This document shows positions 21,374 to 31,688 of a stretch of DNA of 32,115 nucleotides, piece after piece (position 1 is the first letter of the stretch; the number at the start of each line of letters is the position of its first letter). Under the pieces are notes generated by a model, which saw only the letters and a program-made list of their open reading frames with translations, was not told the DNA's origin and did not search any database. Source of the stretch: Psychromonas sp. Its GTDB lineage: Bacteria; Pseudomonadota; Gammaproteobacteria; Enterobacterales; Psychromonadaceae. Made by a program: the position numbers and the translations under genes. The DNA lies in the NCBI GenBank assembly GCA_028041985.1, contig JAOFNL010000004.1, positions 1 through 32,115 on the forward strand, given 5' to 3'.

Positions 21374-22063
21374 ATGAAAAATCATGAACAACTCGATTTT
21401 AGTACTATTTTGGCAACAAGTGCACATGATATGAAGAATTCATTATTTATGTTATTGCAGTCGATTGAAAACCTAGATCTTGCTGATAATTTAACTGCAC
21501 AACAACACCAATCGTTTGCAGATTTACATTATCAAACAACCCGAATTAATGGTACTTTAATGCAGTTATTGGCTTTATATCGGGATGAAAAAAAACAATT
21601 ACCCGTTTATATCGAAGAGAATTCAGTCAATGAATTATTAAATGATGTCGTTGAACGTAATAGATTGTATTTAAATAGTCATCATATTAACGTTGAAATT
21701 AACGCAGAAGAAGAATTATATGGGTATTTCGATATTGATCTAGTGACATATTTATTAGGTGATATATTTATTAATGCATTACGTCATACCAAAGATTTTG
21801 TGCATATTTCTGCATTCTTTGAAGATAAATTTTTAGTATTTAAAATAGAAGATAACGGTGCAGGATATCCCCAGCACATGCTTGATGTAAATAACGAAAG
21901 TGAATTTCATACTTTTAATGCTAATAAAGGTCGCAGCGGTTTAGGGCTTTTATTTGCGAAGAAAATAGCGCAAGAACATAAAGCAAAAGATCTTCGAGGT
22001 CACATATTATTAGAAAATAAAGCAGATAATTGTGGTAGTATATTTACGTTAAGGCTTCCTTAA
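21374..22063 (+). CDS. Soluble sensor histidine kinase lacking an input domain (orphan in this window)
   Basis: H-box TSAHDMKNSLFMLLQSIENL, N-box LGDIFINALRHT, G1 IEDNGAGYP, G2 GRSGLGLLFAKKIAQEH; 229 aa, no TM segment; GGAGA Shine-Dalgarno. Confidence 0.88.
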   Translation: MKNHEQLDFSTILATSAHDMKNSLFMLLQSIENLDLADNLTAQQHQSFADLHYQTTRINGTLMQLLALYRDEKKQLPVYIEENSVNELLNDVVERNRLYLNSHHINVEINAEEELYGYFDIDLVTYLLGDIFINALRHTKDFVHISAFFEDKFLVFKIEDNGAGYPQHMLDVNNESEFHTFNANKGRSGLGLLFAKKIAQEHKAKDLRGHILLENKADNCGSIFTLRLP

Positions 22064-22134
22064 ACATATATTTGGTTCAAGGTGTTATTATCTCAATCAA
22101 TTATCTATTTCCTTACTATTAATTAAGAGCTTAT

Positions 22135-22911
22135 ATGTTATTTCCATTAATTTTTTCATTAGTCGGTTTATTATTATTTGTGTTGATTGGATATAATGTT
22201 ATTCAACAATATAAATTAAAAGTAGAGGCTGAACGACGGATCTCTATTGCTAAGCAACGTGGCGTGATTGCAGAAGTCGATGAACTCTTACTTAATGCAA
22301 CTAGGATGCCCTTCAGTAAATCACTTTTATTGATTTTGCAAAATAGAATACGCAATGCATTATTGTTAATGATGAACATTTCACCGGGTACTGCTGCAAT
22401 TAGAGACCATTTTGCAAACACTGATGCTCAAATCCAACAAATACAAACAAACTACACCCAACCTGATGAGAGTTCATTCCGAGCACCTGAAAGTGATAAA
22501 GAAGCTTTAGCACTTTTACAAGTGACTAAAAAAATTAGGGCAGTCCTTCGTTCTGAACATGCGAAAGGTAAAATTAATACAGAGGTATTCGTTGCTGAAG
22601 ACCATCGTTTAGAAATTATGCAATTAAAAATAAATTTAGAAAATAGTATGCAACGCGTTCTCGATGCCCAAATCAATCAACAATTTGGTAGCGCAAACCA
22701 AATGATTAATAAGTTACTAAAAGTATTATCAACCATTCCAGATAAAGATGCTTATCTAGAACATAAACAACAACAGTTAGTCGACTACAAGAATGAAATT
22801 AAGAGTTATCTCGTTAAAACAAATGATGAAGAATTGAAAGCAATGCAAATTAAAGAGCAAGAAAAGAAAAATGATTTAGATGAATTATTTGCCGATAAGA
22901 AAAAGTGGTAA
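22135..22911 (+). CDS. Hypothetical protein with N-terminal TM and helical/coiled-coil body
   Basis: MLFPLIFSLVGLLLFVLIGYNVIQQYKLKVEAERRISIAKQRG.. and a Lys/Glu-rich C-terminus; an ATG with an AAGAG Shine-Dalgarno. Confidence 0.8.
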   Translation: MLFPLIFSLVGLLLFVLIGYNVIQQYKLKVEAERRISIAKQRGVIAEVDELLLNATRMPFSKSLLLILQNRIRNALLLMMNISPGTAAIRDHFANTDAQIQQIQTNYTQPDESSFRAPESDKEALALLQVTKKIRAVLRSEHAKGKINTEVFVAEDHRLEIMQLKINLENSMQRVLDAQINQQFGSANQMINKLLKVLSTIPDKDAYLEHKQQQLVDYKNEIKSYLVKTNDEELKAMQIKEQEKKNDLDELFADKKKW

Positions 22912-23040
22912 TTGCAATTAGTTTGTTGGTTCAGTTCGTATTTTACCCCTGCAAAAAGAAATAAATTTGATATAAATCATTACCTTTAAAATTGTCTCGC
23001 TTATGATGATGTTGTTAAAATCATTTAAGTGAGAATACCC

Positions 23041-23430
23041 ATGCAAGCAATTACATCTGAACAGCAACAGTTAATACAAGAATGTTTATTATCTGAATTT
23101 TCTCTTTTAAAAGAGAAGGTTAAAGCTAGATTAAGTATATCTTCAAAGCAACATTTGAATGATTTAGTCGATAAAGTAGATGCAATGAATGCAGACACAC
23201 TTATTTCAAGTCTAGTACATGGTGAAAGCCACTCTCTTAATCTATACAAACAACAAATCAAAGAAATTGATGCTGCATTACAAGGCATAGAATTAGGTTT
23301 ATACGGTTTATGTTCAGACTGTGAAACAGAATTATGTGTTGAATCATTATTCAAGTGCCCCACTATGCAACGCTGCCCCGATTGTGAAAAAAAATATCAA
23401 CAACAAAAAGTAAAATGTTTTAAGTTATAA
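23041..23430 (+). CDS. DksA/TraR-family zinc-finger protein
   Basis: GLYGLCSDCETELCVESLFKCPTMQRCPDCEKKY: C-x2-C-x17-C-x2-C as in DksA. ATG at 23041 preferred over the track's GTG at 23029. Confidence 0.88.
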   Translation: MQAITSEQQQLIQECLLSEFSLLKEKVKARLSISSKQHLNDLVDKVDAMNADTLISSLVHGESHSLNLYKQQIKEIDAALQGIELGLYGLCSDCETELCVESLFKCPTMQRCPDCEKKYQQQKVKCFKL

Positions 23431-23503
23431 ACCCTATTTAATTGTTAACTATATTGATAGGAATGTGGTAAATTGCTTTTTTTAATTAACTAGAGCATGT
23501 GTT

Positions 23504-25201
23504 TTGACAGATAAAATTTCCTCGTTAACTTCAAGTAATGACTCTAGTAAAACTAATTTCATGACCACTCCATCTATTCCATTAACTGTTCAGCAATGTA
23601 CAGCACATTTTGCTGAATACTTAACGAACTATGTAAAACCAAGTATTAAAGAATCATCACTACTTTTTCCTGATGCTGTATCGATTATTTTACATTATTT
23701 AAAGCTTCCTACTCCGTTACTACTAATTAACAGTCGTTATTGGTCAAGTGCAGAACAAATGTTAAAACAAGTTATTCCTGAAGAATTACCAATAAAATAT
23801 ATGCTTAGTTATAATCAGGAAAGCTTATTTGGTCGTATTTCAGTGGTAGAAGATGGAAAATTAGACTTTACAAATGGTCAATTGAAAAACTATAACAATG
23901 GTTTATTAGTACTTAATATTAGTCCACTACTCGTTGAGCCTGGATTGTGGTTCAAATTAAAATCGGTTTTACAACGAGGTCATTTACAAGCATGTGATGC
24001 CGTTAATGCTGAAAAAATAAAACAAAAACTTCCAGACCTTACCACGGAAGTAATTAACACTAAAATTATGTTAGTCGCAAGTCGCTTACAGCTTGAAGAG
24101 CTAATACAGATTGACCCAGAATATTCTCAAGTCTCTTCATTATTTTGTGAATTGGCGAGTCAAGTGCCTTTAACTCAAGATACTGTTAATGCAATTGTCA
24201 GTTTTTGTCATAATTTAACGATAGATTTAGGTATTGATAAACTCGACAATGAAGCCTTAGGCACCCTGTTAGATTTTCTATCTGTACAATGCCAACATCA
24301 AGAACTATTACTTTTTTCGCCAGAAGTAGTTAGACAAACTTTACAGTACGCAACTTTATTTAATAATAAAAACCAAGTGAATAAAGATGATTTACATGCC
24401 TACTTTAAAGAAGTTGAACAAGCACAATCCTTAGCGAGAAAATATAGTGAGCAATCATTACTTGAAGGACAAGTAAACCTTCAATTATCAGGTGAAAAAA
24501 TAGGTCAAATTAATGGTTTATCAGTCGTCGAATTATTAGGTTATCCATGTGAATTTGGTGAGATATTTAGAATTTCTGCTAGTGATATGATTGGTGATGG
24601 TGAAATTATCGATGTTGAGCGTAAAGTTGAACTTGCAGGTAATATTCATGCTAAAAGTACATTAATCGTTCAAGGCTACCTTAATCATTTTTTTAGTCAT
24701 ATCAGTGCTTTTCCATATTCATGTAATTTAGTTTTTGAACAGTCCTATCAAGAGTGTGACGGAGACAGTGCATCACTGGCTATTTTGATTGCTGTCAGTT
24801 CATGTTATGCCCAATTCCCTGTAAAACAAAATATATTTGTTACGGGTTCTTTAGATCAACATGGTAATGTACTGCCTATTGGTGGTATTAAACAAAAAAT
24901 TGAAGCTGTAACGCGTTTATTTGAATTAGGATTAGTAACAGATACGGTATTGATTGTAATGCCTATCGCTAATAAAATTAATTTAACACTTAATATCGCC
25001 ACATTAGCACTAATCGAATCTGGAAAGATTGAAATACATGCTATTGCGCATTGTCATCAAGCATTTCCAATTTTATTAGATAAAACATTTAAAGAAGTAT
25101 TAGATGTAATCAATTTAAGAATTGAAACAGTAAGTAAAGAAGAGTTAGAAGATAGGTCCAATAGTTTGTTATCTCGACTAATGGGCTCTATATTTCATTA
25201 G
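23504..25201 (+). CDS. Lon-type protease-domain protein, YcbZ/LonH-like
   Basis: C-terminal Lon proteolytic domain: RISASDMIGDGEIIDVERKVELAGNIHAKS, catalytic Ser DGDSASLA, Lys GGIKQKIEA; upstream of fabA as ycbZ is in E. coli. Start is TTG 23504 or ATG 23561. Confidence 0.9.
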   Translation: MTDKISSLTSSNDSSKTNFMTTPSIPLTVQQCTAHFAEYLTNYVKPSIKESSLLFPDAVSIILHYLKLPTPLLLINSRYWSSAEQMLKQVIPEELPIKYMLSYNQESLFGRISVVEDGKLDFTNGQLKNYNNGLLVLNISPLLVEPGLWFKLKSVLQRGHLQACDAVNAEKIKQKLPDLTTEVINTKIMLVASRLQLEELIQIDPEYSQVSSLFCELASQVPLTQDTVNAIVSFCHNLTIDLGIDKLDNEALGTLLDFLSVQCQHQELLLFSPEVVRQTLQYATLFNNKNQVNKDDLHAYFKEVEQAQSLARKYSEQSLLEGQVNLQLSGEKIGQINGLSVVELLGYPCEFGEIFRISASDMIGDGEIIDVERKVELAGNIHAKSTLIVQGYLNHFFSHISAFPYSCNLVFEQSYQECDGDSASLAILIAVSSCYAQFPVKQNIFVTGSLDQHGNVLPIGGIKQKIEAVTRLFELGLVTDTVLIVMPIANKINLTLNIATLALIESGKIEIHAIAHCHQAFPILLDKTFKEVLDVINLRIETVSKEELEDRSNSLLSRLMGSIFH

Positions 25202-25350
25202 CCTTATAAAAAGCAAAATATAATCAAAGACTTTGAATACTCTTGATTGTTTATTCAGCCTCATATAAAGTATGGCGCTCTTTATTTCGCGGTATTATAT
25301 TTAAGTTATCTTAATACCTCACCTTATCCATTATTAATAAGAAAGTAATT

Positions 25351-25890
25351 ATGACTAAAATAGTATCTCAAAAAGAGTTAGGTAAAAACTCTTACAATAA
25401 AGAAGAATTAATCAAATGTGGTCATGGTGAGTTATTTGGTGAAGGAAATTGCCAACTACCTATCGATAATATGCTCATGCTTGATCGTATCATTTCAATT
25501 ACAGAAGATGGTGGCGAGCATGGTAAAGGCGAATTAATTGCAGAATTAGATATAGCTGAAGCATTATGGTTTTTCCAGTGCCACTTCCCTAATGATCCAG
25601 TTATGCCTGGATGTTTAGGTCTTGATGCTATGTGGCAGTTAGTTGGTTTCTTCTTGGGTTGGAGCGGCGGACCTGGTAAAGGTCGAGCTCTGGGTGTAGG
25701 TAATGTTAAATTTACTGGCCAAGTATTACCAACAGCGAAAAAAGTAACTTACCGAATTACCATGAAACGTTTAATTATGCGTAAACTGGTAATGGGTATT
25801 GCTGATGGAATCGTAGAAGTTGATGGTAAAGTTATATACACTGCAGAAGACTTAAAAGTAGGCTTATTTGTAGACACATCAAGCTTTTAA
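25351..25890 (+). CDS. fabA: 3-hydroxydecanoyl-ACP dehydratase/isomerase
   Basis: [55 protein letters not shown]. Confidence 0.98.
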   Translation: MTKIVSQKELGKNSYNKEELIKCGHGELFGEGNCQLPIDNMLMLDRIISITEDGGEHGKGELIAELDIAEALWFFQCHFPNDPVMPGCLGLDAMWQLVGFFLGWSGGPGKGRALGVGNVKFTGQVLPTAKKVTYRITMKRLIMRKLVMGIADGIVEVDGKVIYTAEDLKVGLFVDTSSF

Positions 25891-25920
25891 GTTAATTTAA
25901 GTTTGTAATGAATCTATTAA

Positions 25921-25956
25921 GGCACTGATTATCTCTATAATCGGTGCTTTTTTTTA
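25921..25956 (+). terminator. Intrinsic terminator of fabA
   Basis: GGCACTGATTAT-CTCT-ATAATCGGTGCTTTTTTTT: strong stem plus T-run. Confidence 0.85.
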
Positions 25957-25991
25957 TGTATTATAAAATAAAAAACCATCAGGGAAAGATT

Positions 25992-27839
25992 ATGACTTAC
26001 TTGTATCATCTCATTAGACGAATGATAATAAAACTATTCAAACTCATAAATTACATTCGTTTGTTTATAGTGAATAGTATATTTTTGATTATTATATTAA
26101 TACTTATTGTCTCTTTTAGTGATCAAGAGGAAACGGTAAGGATAGCTGAAAATTCCTATTTAAAAATAAACTTAGATGGTTATATCGTAGAGCAGAAATC
26201 CCCTATTAATGTCTCTCAACAAATATCAGATCAATTAGCTGGTGGAAATGAAGAGATTGCTCAAGAATTTGAATTACAAGAATTTATTCAAGTGATTGCC
26301 TATGCACAGCATGATCCTAAGATAAAAGGAATTATATTAGAATTAAGCGCTTTGAGATCGGGAAGTTTAGATCAACTTTCCGATATTGGTGAAGCATTAA
26401 TTGCTTTTAAATCAACTCAAAAAAAAGTGTTTGCTTATTCAAATAATTATTCTCAATCTCAGTATTATTTAGCTAGCTATGCAGATGAAGTAATGCTCCC
26501 TCCGAATGGTTTTGTTTTACTTCAAGGTTATTCTGTTAGTCGATTATATTTTAAAGAGCTGATCGACAAATTATTAATCACACCACATATTTTTAAAGTC
26601 GGTACTTATAAATCCTTTGTTGAACCTTTTACTGATACAAAAATGTCACAACACAGTAAAGAAGCAAATAATCATTGGTTAAATCAACTATGGCAAACTT
26701 ATATTGATAATGTATTAGCACAGCGTAAAGATGTTCACAGATTAAACTCTCAATCTATTAACCCTACATTGGCTGAACTTAAACAAGCAGTACAAGCTGT
26801 ATCAGGGGACAGTGCGAAATATGCATTAAATGCAGGATTAGTCGATCAACTGATCCACTATGAGCAATTTATAACGGATTTAAAAGAAGATGATAAATTT
26901 ACATACGTAGACTATCAAAAATATGCTTCTATCGTTCCTTCTTTTTATGTTAAATCGAGTTTAAAAGATCAAATAGCCGTTATTCATGGTTCAGGTGAAA
27001 TTATCTCCGGCCATTCCGATGGTTCTACAATTGCAGATCAAAGCTTCAATCATTTATTAAAACAAGCTCTTAAAGATGATCAAATTAAAGCGGTTGTTAT
27101 ACGGTTAGATACACCAGGTGGTAGTGCTTTCGCTTCAGAAAATATTAGACAACAAGTGTTAGCATTAAAAAATGCAGATAAAAAAGTTGTAATTTCAATG
27201 GGGTCTGTCACGGCTTCTGGCGGTTATTGGATTGCAGCTGCCGCTGATAAGATTGTTGCGACTCCAACTACATTAACTGGATCAATTGGCATTTTTGGTA
27301 TGTTTGCAACGATTAATAAATCGCTTAATAAAATAGGCATTCATGAAGATGGAATATCAACGAACCCGCTTTCTGATCTTGGGTTAACACAACCGCTTGA
27401 TCCTAAATTAGCAGAAATATTTCAACTTGGTATTGAAAATGGTTACCAAAATTTCTTAGACGTTGTTGCAGATGGACGAGGGATGAATGTTCAGGATGTT
27501 AATAACATAGCACAAGGAAGAGTTTGGACTGGTGTTGATGCTCTTGAAAATGGTTTGGTTGATGAATTAGGTAATTTGCAAAGTGCTATTTCAATTGCCG
27601 GTAGTATTGCAAACCTAACTGACTACGACGTGATCGCTATAAAACCTGAACTGTCATCAAAACAAGCGTTCATAAATGAAATATTTTCAGCATCTATCGA
27701 ATATTTACCAACTGGTTCAATTAAGCAATCCTCGTTGGCAATATTATTAAGCCAGTTAGATAAAGAAACCAATTTTGTCACTCGTTTCAATGACCCACAA
27801 AATCGTTTTGTTTTTTGTACATTGTGTAATGTTCAATAA
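25992..27839 (+). CDS. sppA: Signal peptide peptidase SppA, 67K type
   Basis: N-terminal TM, Lys motif HIFKVGTYKSFVEPFT, Ser motif GSVTASGGYWIAAAADKIVATPTTLTGSIGIFG. Start set to ATG 25992 (AGGGA SD); the track start at 25944 lies inside the fabA terminator. Confidence 0.94.
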   Translation: MTYLYHLIRRMIIKLFKLINYIRLFIVNSIFLIIILILIVSFSDQEETVRIAENSYLKINLDGYIVEQKSPINVSQQISDQLAGGNEEIAQEFELQEFIQVIAYAQHDPKIKGIILELSALRSGSLDQLSDIGEALIAFKSTQKKVFAYSNNYSQSQYYLASYADEVMLPPNGFVLLQGYSVSRLYFKELIDKLLITPHIFKVGTYKSFVEPFTDTKMSQHSKEANNHWLNQLWQTYIDNVLAQRKDVHRLNSQSINPTLAELKQAVQAVSGDSAKYALNAGLVDQLIHYEQFITDLKEDDKFTYVDYQKYASIVPSFYVKSSLKDQIAVIHGSGEIISGHSDGSTIADQSFNHLLKQALKDDQIKAVVIRLDTPGGSAFASENIRQQVLALKNADKKVVISMGSVTASGGYWIAAAADKIVATPTTLTGSIGIFGMFATINKSLNKIGIHEDGISTNPLSDLGLTQPLDPKLAEIFQLGIENGYQNFLDVVADGRGMNVQDVNNIAQGRVWTGVDALENGLVDELGNLQSAISIAGSIANLTDYDVIAIKPELSSKQAFINEIFSASIEYLPTGSIKQSSLAILLSQLDKETNFVTRFNDPQNRFVFCTLCNVQ

Positions 27840-27867
27840 TCAAAAGTAATTAAAAATGAGAATAATA

Positions 27868-28338
27868 ATGAAACGACGATTATATGCATTAAAACATTAT
27901 ACCGAATCTGGTGATTTAAAAGCACCTGCTGTATTAGTGTATATCTTGTTGTTTTTATCCAGAACATGGGGGTTACTGATTATTTCTGCCGTTTCTCGAC
28001 AAACTGGTAATGAATTACTCTCACTTTTTTATCCCGATAAAACACATTTTTATTTAGGTCTATCTATCGGGATATTTCCTTTGATAATATTTTTAATTTC
28101 TGGTCGACGCCATGCCCAAGATAAATGGGCATTAACGTGCTGGCCTATTTGTTTTTATTTATTAGTGATTAGTCTTGTTTCTGATTTAGCACTACAACTA
28201 TATTACTTAACACAAACACATTTTGAATACTCTGTTGCAGCTTCAATTCAATTGGTGATTGTTTCTTGGAGCTTTATATTTATAGTCAAAAGTAATCAGT
28301 TAAAAGATAGTTTTAGAACTGTTTTACAACGGAACTAA
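27868..28338 (+). CDS. DUF2919/YfeZ-like inner-membrane protein
   Basis: [65 protein letters not shown]; four hydrophobic segments. Start at ATG 27868 or 27856. Confidence 0.75.
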   Translation: MKRRLYALKHYTESGDLKAPAVLVYILLFLSRTWGLLIISAVSRQTGNELLSLFYPDKTHFYLGLSIGIFPLIIFLISGRRHAQDKWALTCWPICFYLLVISLVSDLALQLYYLTQTHFEYSVAASIQLVIVSWSFIFIVKSNQLKDSFRTVLQRN

Positions 28339-29627
28339 TGTAATTTTAGTCGAGGTCGTAATACTCGATTAATGCGTTCAACAATCGTCATAAGACCTGT
28401 TCTGATATATCCATGTAAAGCAACTTGATGCATACGATATAAAGAGATATAAACAATTCTTGCTATTCGCCCTTCTATCATCATTGAACCTTTCATTAAG
28501 TTACCCATTAAACTCCCAACAGTACTGTAATCGCTCAAAGATACAAGGGAGCCATAGTCTGTATATTTGTATTCAGTTAAAGGCTTATCATTTAAGGATG
28601 CCATGATATTTTTACCGACTAGGGAAGCCATTTGATGTGCTGATTGTGCTCTAGGAGGTACAAAACCGCCACCAGGCAGAGGACAACTTGCGCAATCTCC
28701 AATTGCATAAATATCCTTATCTAATGTTGTTTGCAGAGTCCCTCTTACCATTAATTGATTAATTCTATTAGTCTCTAAACCTGCTAACTCTTTCAAATAA
28801 TCAGGTGCCTTAATACCAGCAGCCCAAACCATTAAATCAGCTTTAATTAATTCACCTGATTGAGTTAATAATCCCTGCTCATTCGCTTCAACCACCATGG
28901 TTTTTGTACGAATATCTACGCCTAGTTTAAGTAATTCTTTATGTGCAGATGCAGATATTCGCTTTGGTAAAGCTGGCAATATTGAGTCTCCTGCTTCAAC
29001 TAAACTAACGTGTAAATCGGCACTATTTATATGTTCGAAGCCATAGCTAGAAACTTGCTTCAGTGAATTATATAATTCAGCAGAGAGTTCAACACCTGTA
29101 GCACCTGCACCGATAATTGCGACATTTACTGACTTAGTTTCATGTACGCCCAATTGCAGGTATTTATTGAGCATACGATGATGGAATATTTTTGCCTGTT
29201 GTGGGCTATCCAAAAAGATACAATGTTCGCGAACACCTTTGGTATTAAAGTCATTACTAACACTGCCTAACGCCATGACTAATATATCGTACTCAACCTC
29301 ACTTTCAGGCAAAATCATTGTGCCATCTTCATCAAACAAAGCATCCAATGAAATGACTTTATTAATTCGATTTAATTTTTTCATTGCACCCAGTTTAAAA
29401 CTAAAATGGTGATTAGTGGCATGGGCTCGATAACTTACAGCATCTATGCCATCGTCTAAAGAACCAGCTGCAACTTCATGTAATAATGGTTTCCATAGAT
29501 GCGTTCTATTTTTATCGACTAAAGTAATATGAGCTTTATTTTTACGCCCAAGTTTATTACCTAATTTTGTCGCTAATTCCAAGCCGCCAGCACCACCGCC
29601 GACTATGACTATTTTTTTCATCCTCAC
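28335..29627 (-). CDS. ndh: Type II NADH:quinone oxidoreductase
   Basis: [23 protein letters not shown] motif, second Rossmann [38 protein letters not shown]. Confidence 0.94.
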   Translation of the reverse strand: MRMKKIVIVGGGAGGLELATKLGNKLGRKNKAHITLVDKNRTHLWKPLLHEVAAGSLDDGIDAVSYRAHATNHHFSFKLGAMKKLNRINKVISLDALFDEDGTMILPESEVEYDILVMALGSVSNDFNTKGVREHCIFLDSPQQAKIFHHRMLNKYLQLGVHETKSVNVAIIGAGATGVELSAELYNSLKQVSSYGFEHINSADLHVSLVEAGDSILPALPKRISASAHKELLKLGVDIRTKTMVVEANEQGLLTQSGELIKADLMVWAAGIKAPDYLKELAGLETNRINQLMVRGTLQTTLDKDIYAIGDCASCPLPGGGFVPPRAQSAHQMASLVGKNIMASLNDKPLTEYKYTDYGSLVSLSDYSTVGSLMGNLMKGSMMIEGRIARIVYISLYRMHQVALHGYIRTGLMTIVERINRVLRPRLKLH

Positions 29628-29710
29628 CTCGATATGAATACCAAATATTAGTAATATTTTTTATTCTTATAATTCATTAAATATTTAATTAAACAAATGG
29701 TTCTTACCTG

Positions 29711-29875
29711 TTATACCAACTGTATTAAGTATGTGATCTACATTTTACGCAGAGAAAACAATTCAACTCGAGGCATAAATTGATGTAAATGGTTGTCCCC
29801 TTTACGAAATTTATACAAAGAAGTGAATTGTTTTAGCCAGTAAAATAGATCAGCTATTTACTTCGATTGGTATTA
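29711..29875 (-). repeat. Copy C of MITE-like fold-back repeat (inverted relative to A and B)
   Basis: Ends TTATACCAACTG.. and ..CGATTGGTATTA; its two ~65-bp arms are imperfect inverted copies (AAGTA..TGATCTA..TTTTAC..AAAACAATTCA in both). Confidence 0.87.
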
Positions 29876-29895
29876 CCATAGTCTTAAGATATAAA

Positions 29896-29920
29896 AAAAG
29901 GCGACATAAGTCACCTTTTA
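29896..29920 (-). terminator. Probable ycfP terminator
   Basis: aaaaggcgacataagtcaccttttaa: stem with one internal mismatch, just after the ycfP stop, with a T-run on the minus strand. Confidence 0.5.
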
Positions 29921-29943
29921 ATATTATCTTTACATAACGAGAA

Positions 29944-30483
29944 TTATTCTTCTTTAAATTTTTTAATTGTTTGTAGGTGATGTGAGATATCTGTAAATTT
30001 ATGTTTTTGTTTTTCGTCAAAAATAATTGGATAATATCCAGCTAATTCGTGGTTACTAGCTTGACTATCAATTTCATCATCAATTACAGATAAAATACAT
30101 AAACAATTATTCTTGTTTTCTTCTCTAAAATGGCTAACACATTTTGTATCAATATCTAAATATTCTTCAGGCCATTCAATCCTACCCACCATGTTATCTT
30201 CTGGATGGATATTAGGATTAAATATTACCTGCTTAATGCCACATAAAAAACCAATGCGTTCGCTCCAATATCCCCCCAAGCCAACACCACATATCAAAGG
30301 ACTTGTATCATCAGAACTCTGTATATGACTATACACTTCTTTTAATATATGGCTCATATCTTGTTTCGGATGTATCGTACTGTAATGAACAAAACGAACA
30401 TCAGGGTCAATGAATTTCAGTTGCATCACTTTTTCGTGGTTACCAGGACTTGTTGCATCGAAACCGTGTAAATAGATGATCAT
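29944..30483 (-). CDS. ycfP: YcfP/UPF0227 alpha/beta-hydrolase-like protein
   Basis: [42 protein letters not shown].. [33 protein letters not shown]; nagZ-ycfP-ndh order as in E. coli. Confidence 0.92.
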   Translation of the reverse strand: MIIYLHGFDATSPGNHEKVMQLKFIDPDVRFVHYSTIHPKQDMSHILKEVYSHIQSSDDTSPLICGVGLGGYWSERIGFLCGIKQVIFNPNIHPEDNMVGRIEWPEEYLDIDTKCVSHFREENKNNCLCILSVIDDEIDSQASNHELAGYYPIIFDEKQKHKFTDISHHLQTIKKFKEE

Positions 30484-30585
30484 GTTTTAAATTCCGCCTT
30501 TGTTATTCTTAACTATCATTTAGCGATTTATATATTTTCTAGTCTAAGTAAATTGTTAAATAGTGCAAGTACTGCTTAATACTAT

Positions 30586-31614
30586 TTAGACTCGCTCTGC
30601 AAACTCAGTTAATAAGCGCTTATTTTCTATCCAATTATTATTTCTTATTAAAGGTAGTGCTAGGTTTTTCTTGTGTGCTAGTAATGATGAAATTAATACT
30701 TCGCTTGATTTATTAGGAACTTGTAAACCATCTATTATACTCATCGCAGCGATAGGATGATTGCAAGCTAAGATGAAATCACACCCTGCAATGATTGCAC
30801 TGCTTGCTCTTGATAAATGGTTTCCCATAAAACTAGCTCCGTGCATTGAAATGTCATCACTAATGATTGCTCCCTTAAAACCTAATTTCTGCTTTAAGAC
30901 TTTCTGAAGCCAATACTCAGAAAAACCACAGGGTAACGGATCACATTCTGAATAAACAACATGTGAGGGCATAATTGCATCGAGTTTGTCAGCCATAATT
31001 AATTGCTCAAATGGAAGCATATCATTTAAAAATATTTCACTAGGCTGACGTTTATCAATTGGTAATGCGACATGTGAATCTGCTTTAACACTACCATGAC
31101 CAGGAAAGTGTTTACCGCAACTCGCCATCCCTGCTTGTTTCATTCCATCTATATAATATGAAGCTATTTGAGCAACTTCTAGTTTATCATCACTAAAAGC
31201 TCTATCTTTAATAACATCGGATATACCATCAATATCCAGTACAGGGGCAAAACTTAAATCAATATCACAAGCAATCAGTTCACTTGCCATGACAAACCCA
31301 CTTGCCTTAGCTAATCTCAACGTATCTGAAAATGAATTTGTACCAGACAATAATTTTCCACAGGCAGGTAGCATGGTGAATCCATCTCTGAACCGTTGTA
31401 CACGACCACCTTCGTGATCTACTGCTATAATCAATTGTTGTGTAGCATGTAAACGTATTTCTCGAACGAGTTCTTTCAATTGCACGATATTATCGTAATT
31501 TCGTGTAAATAAAATGACTCCAGCGACTAATGGGTGTGATAAATATTCTTTTTCCGTAGGTGTTAAACAATACCCTTCTACATCCAAAATAATTGGCCGC
31601 ATACTTATATCCAT
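30586..31614 (-). CDS. nagZ: Beta-N-acetylhexosaminidase
   Basis: GH3 motifs: AVDHEGGRVQRFRDGFTMLPA, CGKHFPGHGSVKADSHVALP, FKGAIISDDISMHGA. Confidence 0.96.
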   Translation of the reverse strand: MDISMRPIILDVEGYCLTPTEKEYLSHPLVAGVILFTRNYDNIVQLKELVREIRLHATQQLIIAVDHEGGRVQRFRDGFTMLPACGKLLSGTNSFSDTLRLAKASGFVMASELIACDIDLSFAPVLDIDGISDVIKDRAFSDDKLEVAQIASYYIDGMKQAGMASCGKHFPGHGSVKADSHVALPIDKRQPSEIFLNDMLPFEQLIMADKLDAIMPSHVVYSECDPLPCGFSEYWLQKVLKQKLGFKGAIISDDISMHGASFMGNHLSRASSAIIAGCDFILACNHPIAAMSIIDGLQVPNKSSEVLISSLLAHKKNLALPLIRNNNWIENKRLLTEFAERV

Positions 31615-31624
31615 TCAAATTTAA

Positions 31625-31645
31625 AAAAGCCAGCAATGCTGACTT
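31625..31645 (-). terminator. Probable terminator of the fimV-like gene
   Basis: Minus strand AAAGTCAGC-ATT-GCTGGCTTTTTT after the fimV stop. Confidence 0.65.
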
Positions 31646-31688
31646 TATAAAAAACTTAATCTTACGATTTAAAATTTAATATTTTTTA

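Noticed and set aside
25944-25991. Upstream start of sppA
   Set aside because: It lies inside the fabA terminator; the ATG at 25992 with AGGGA fits better.
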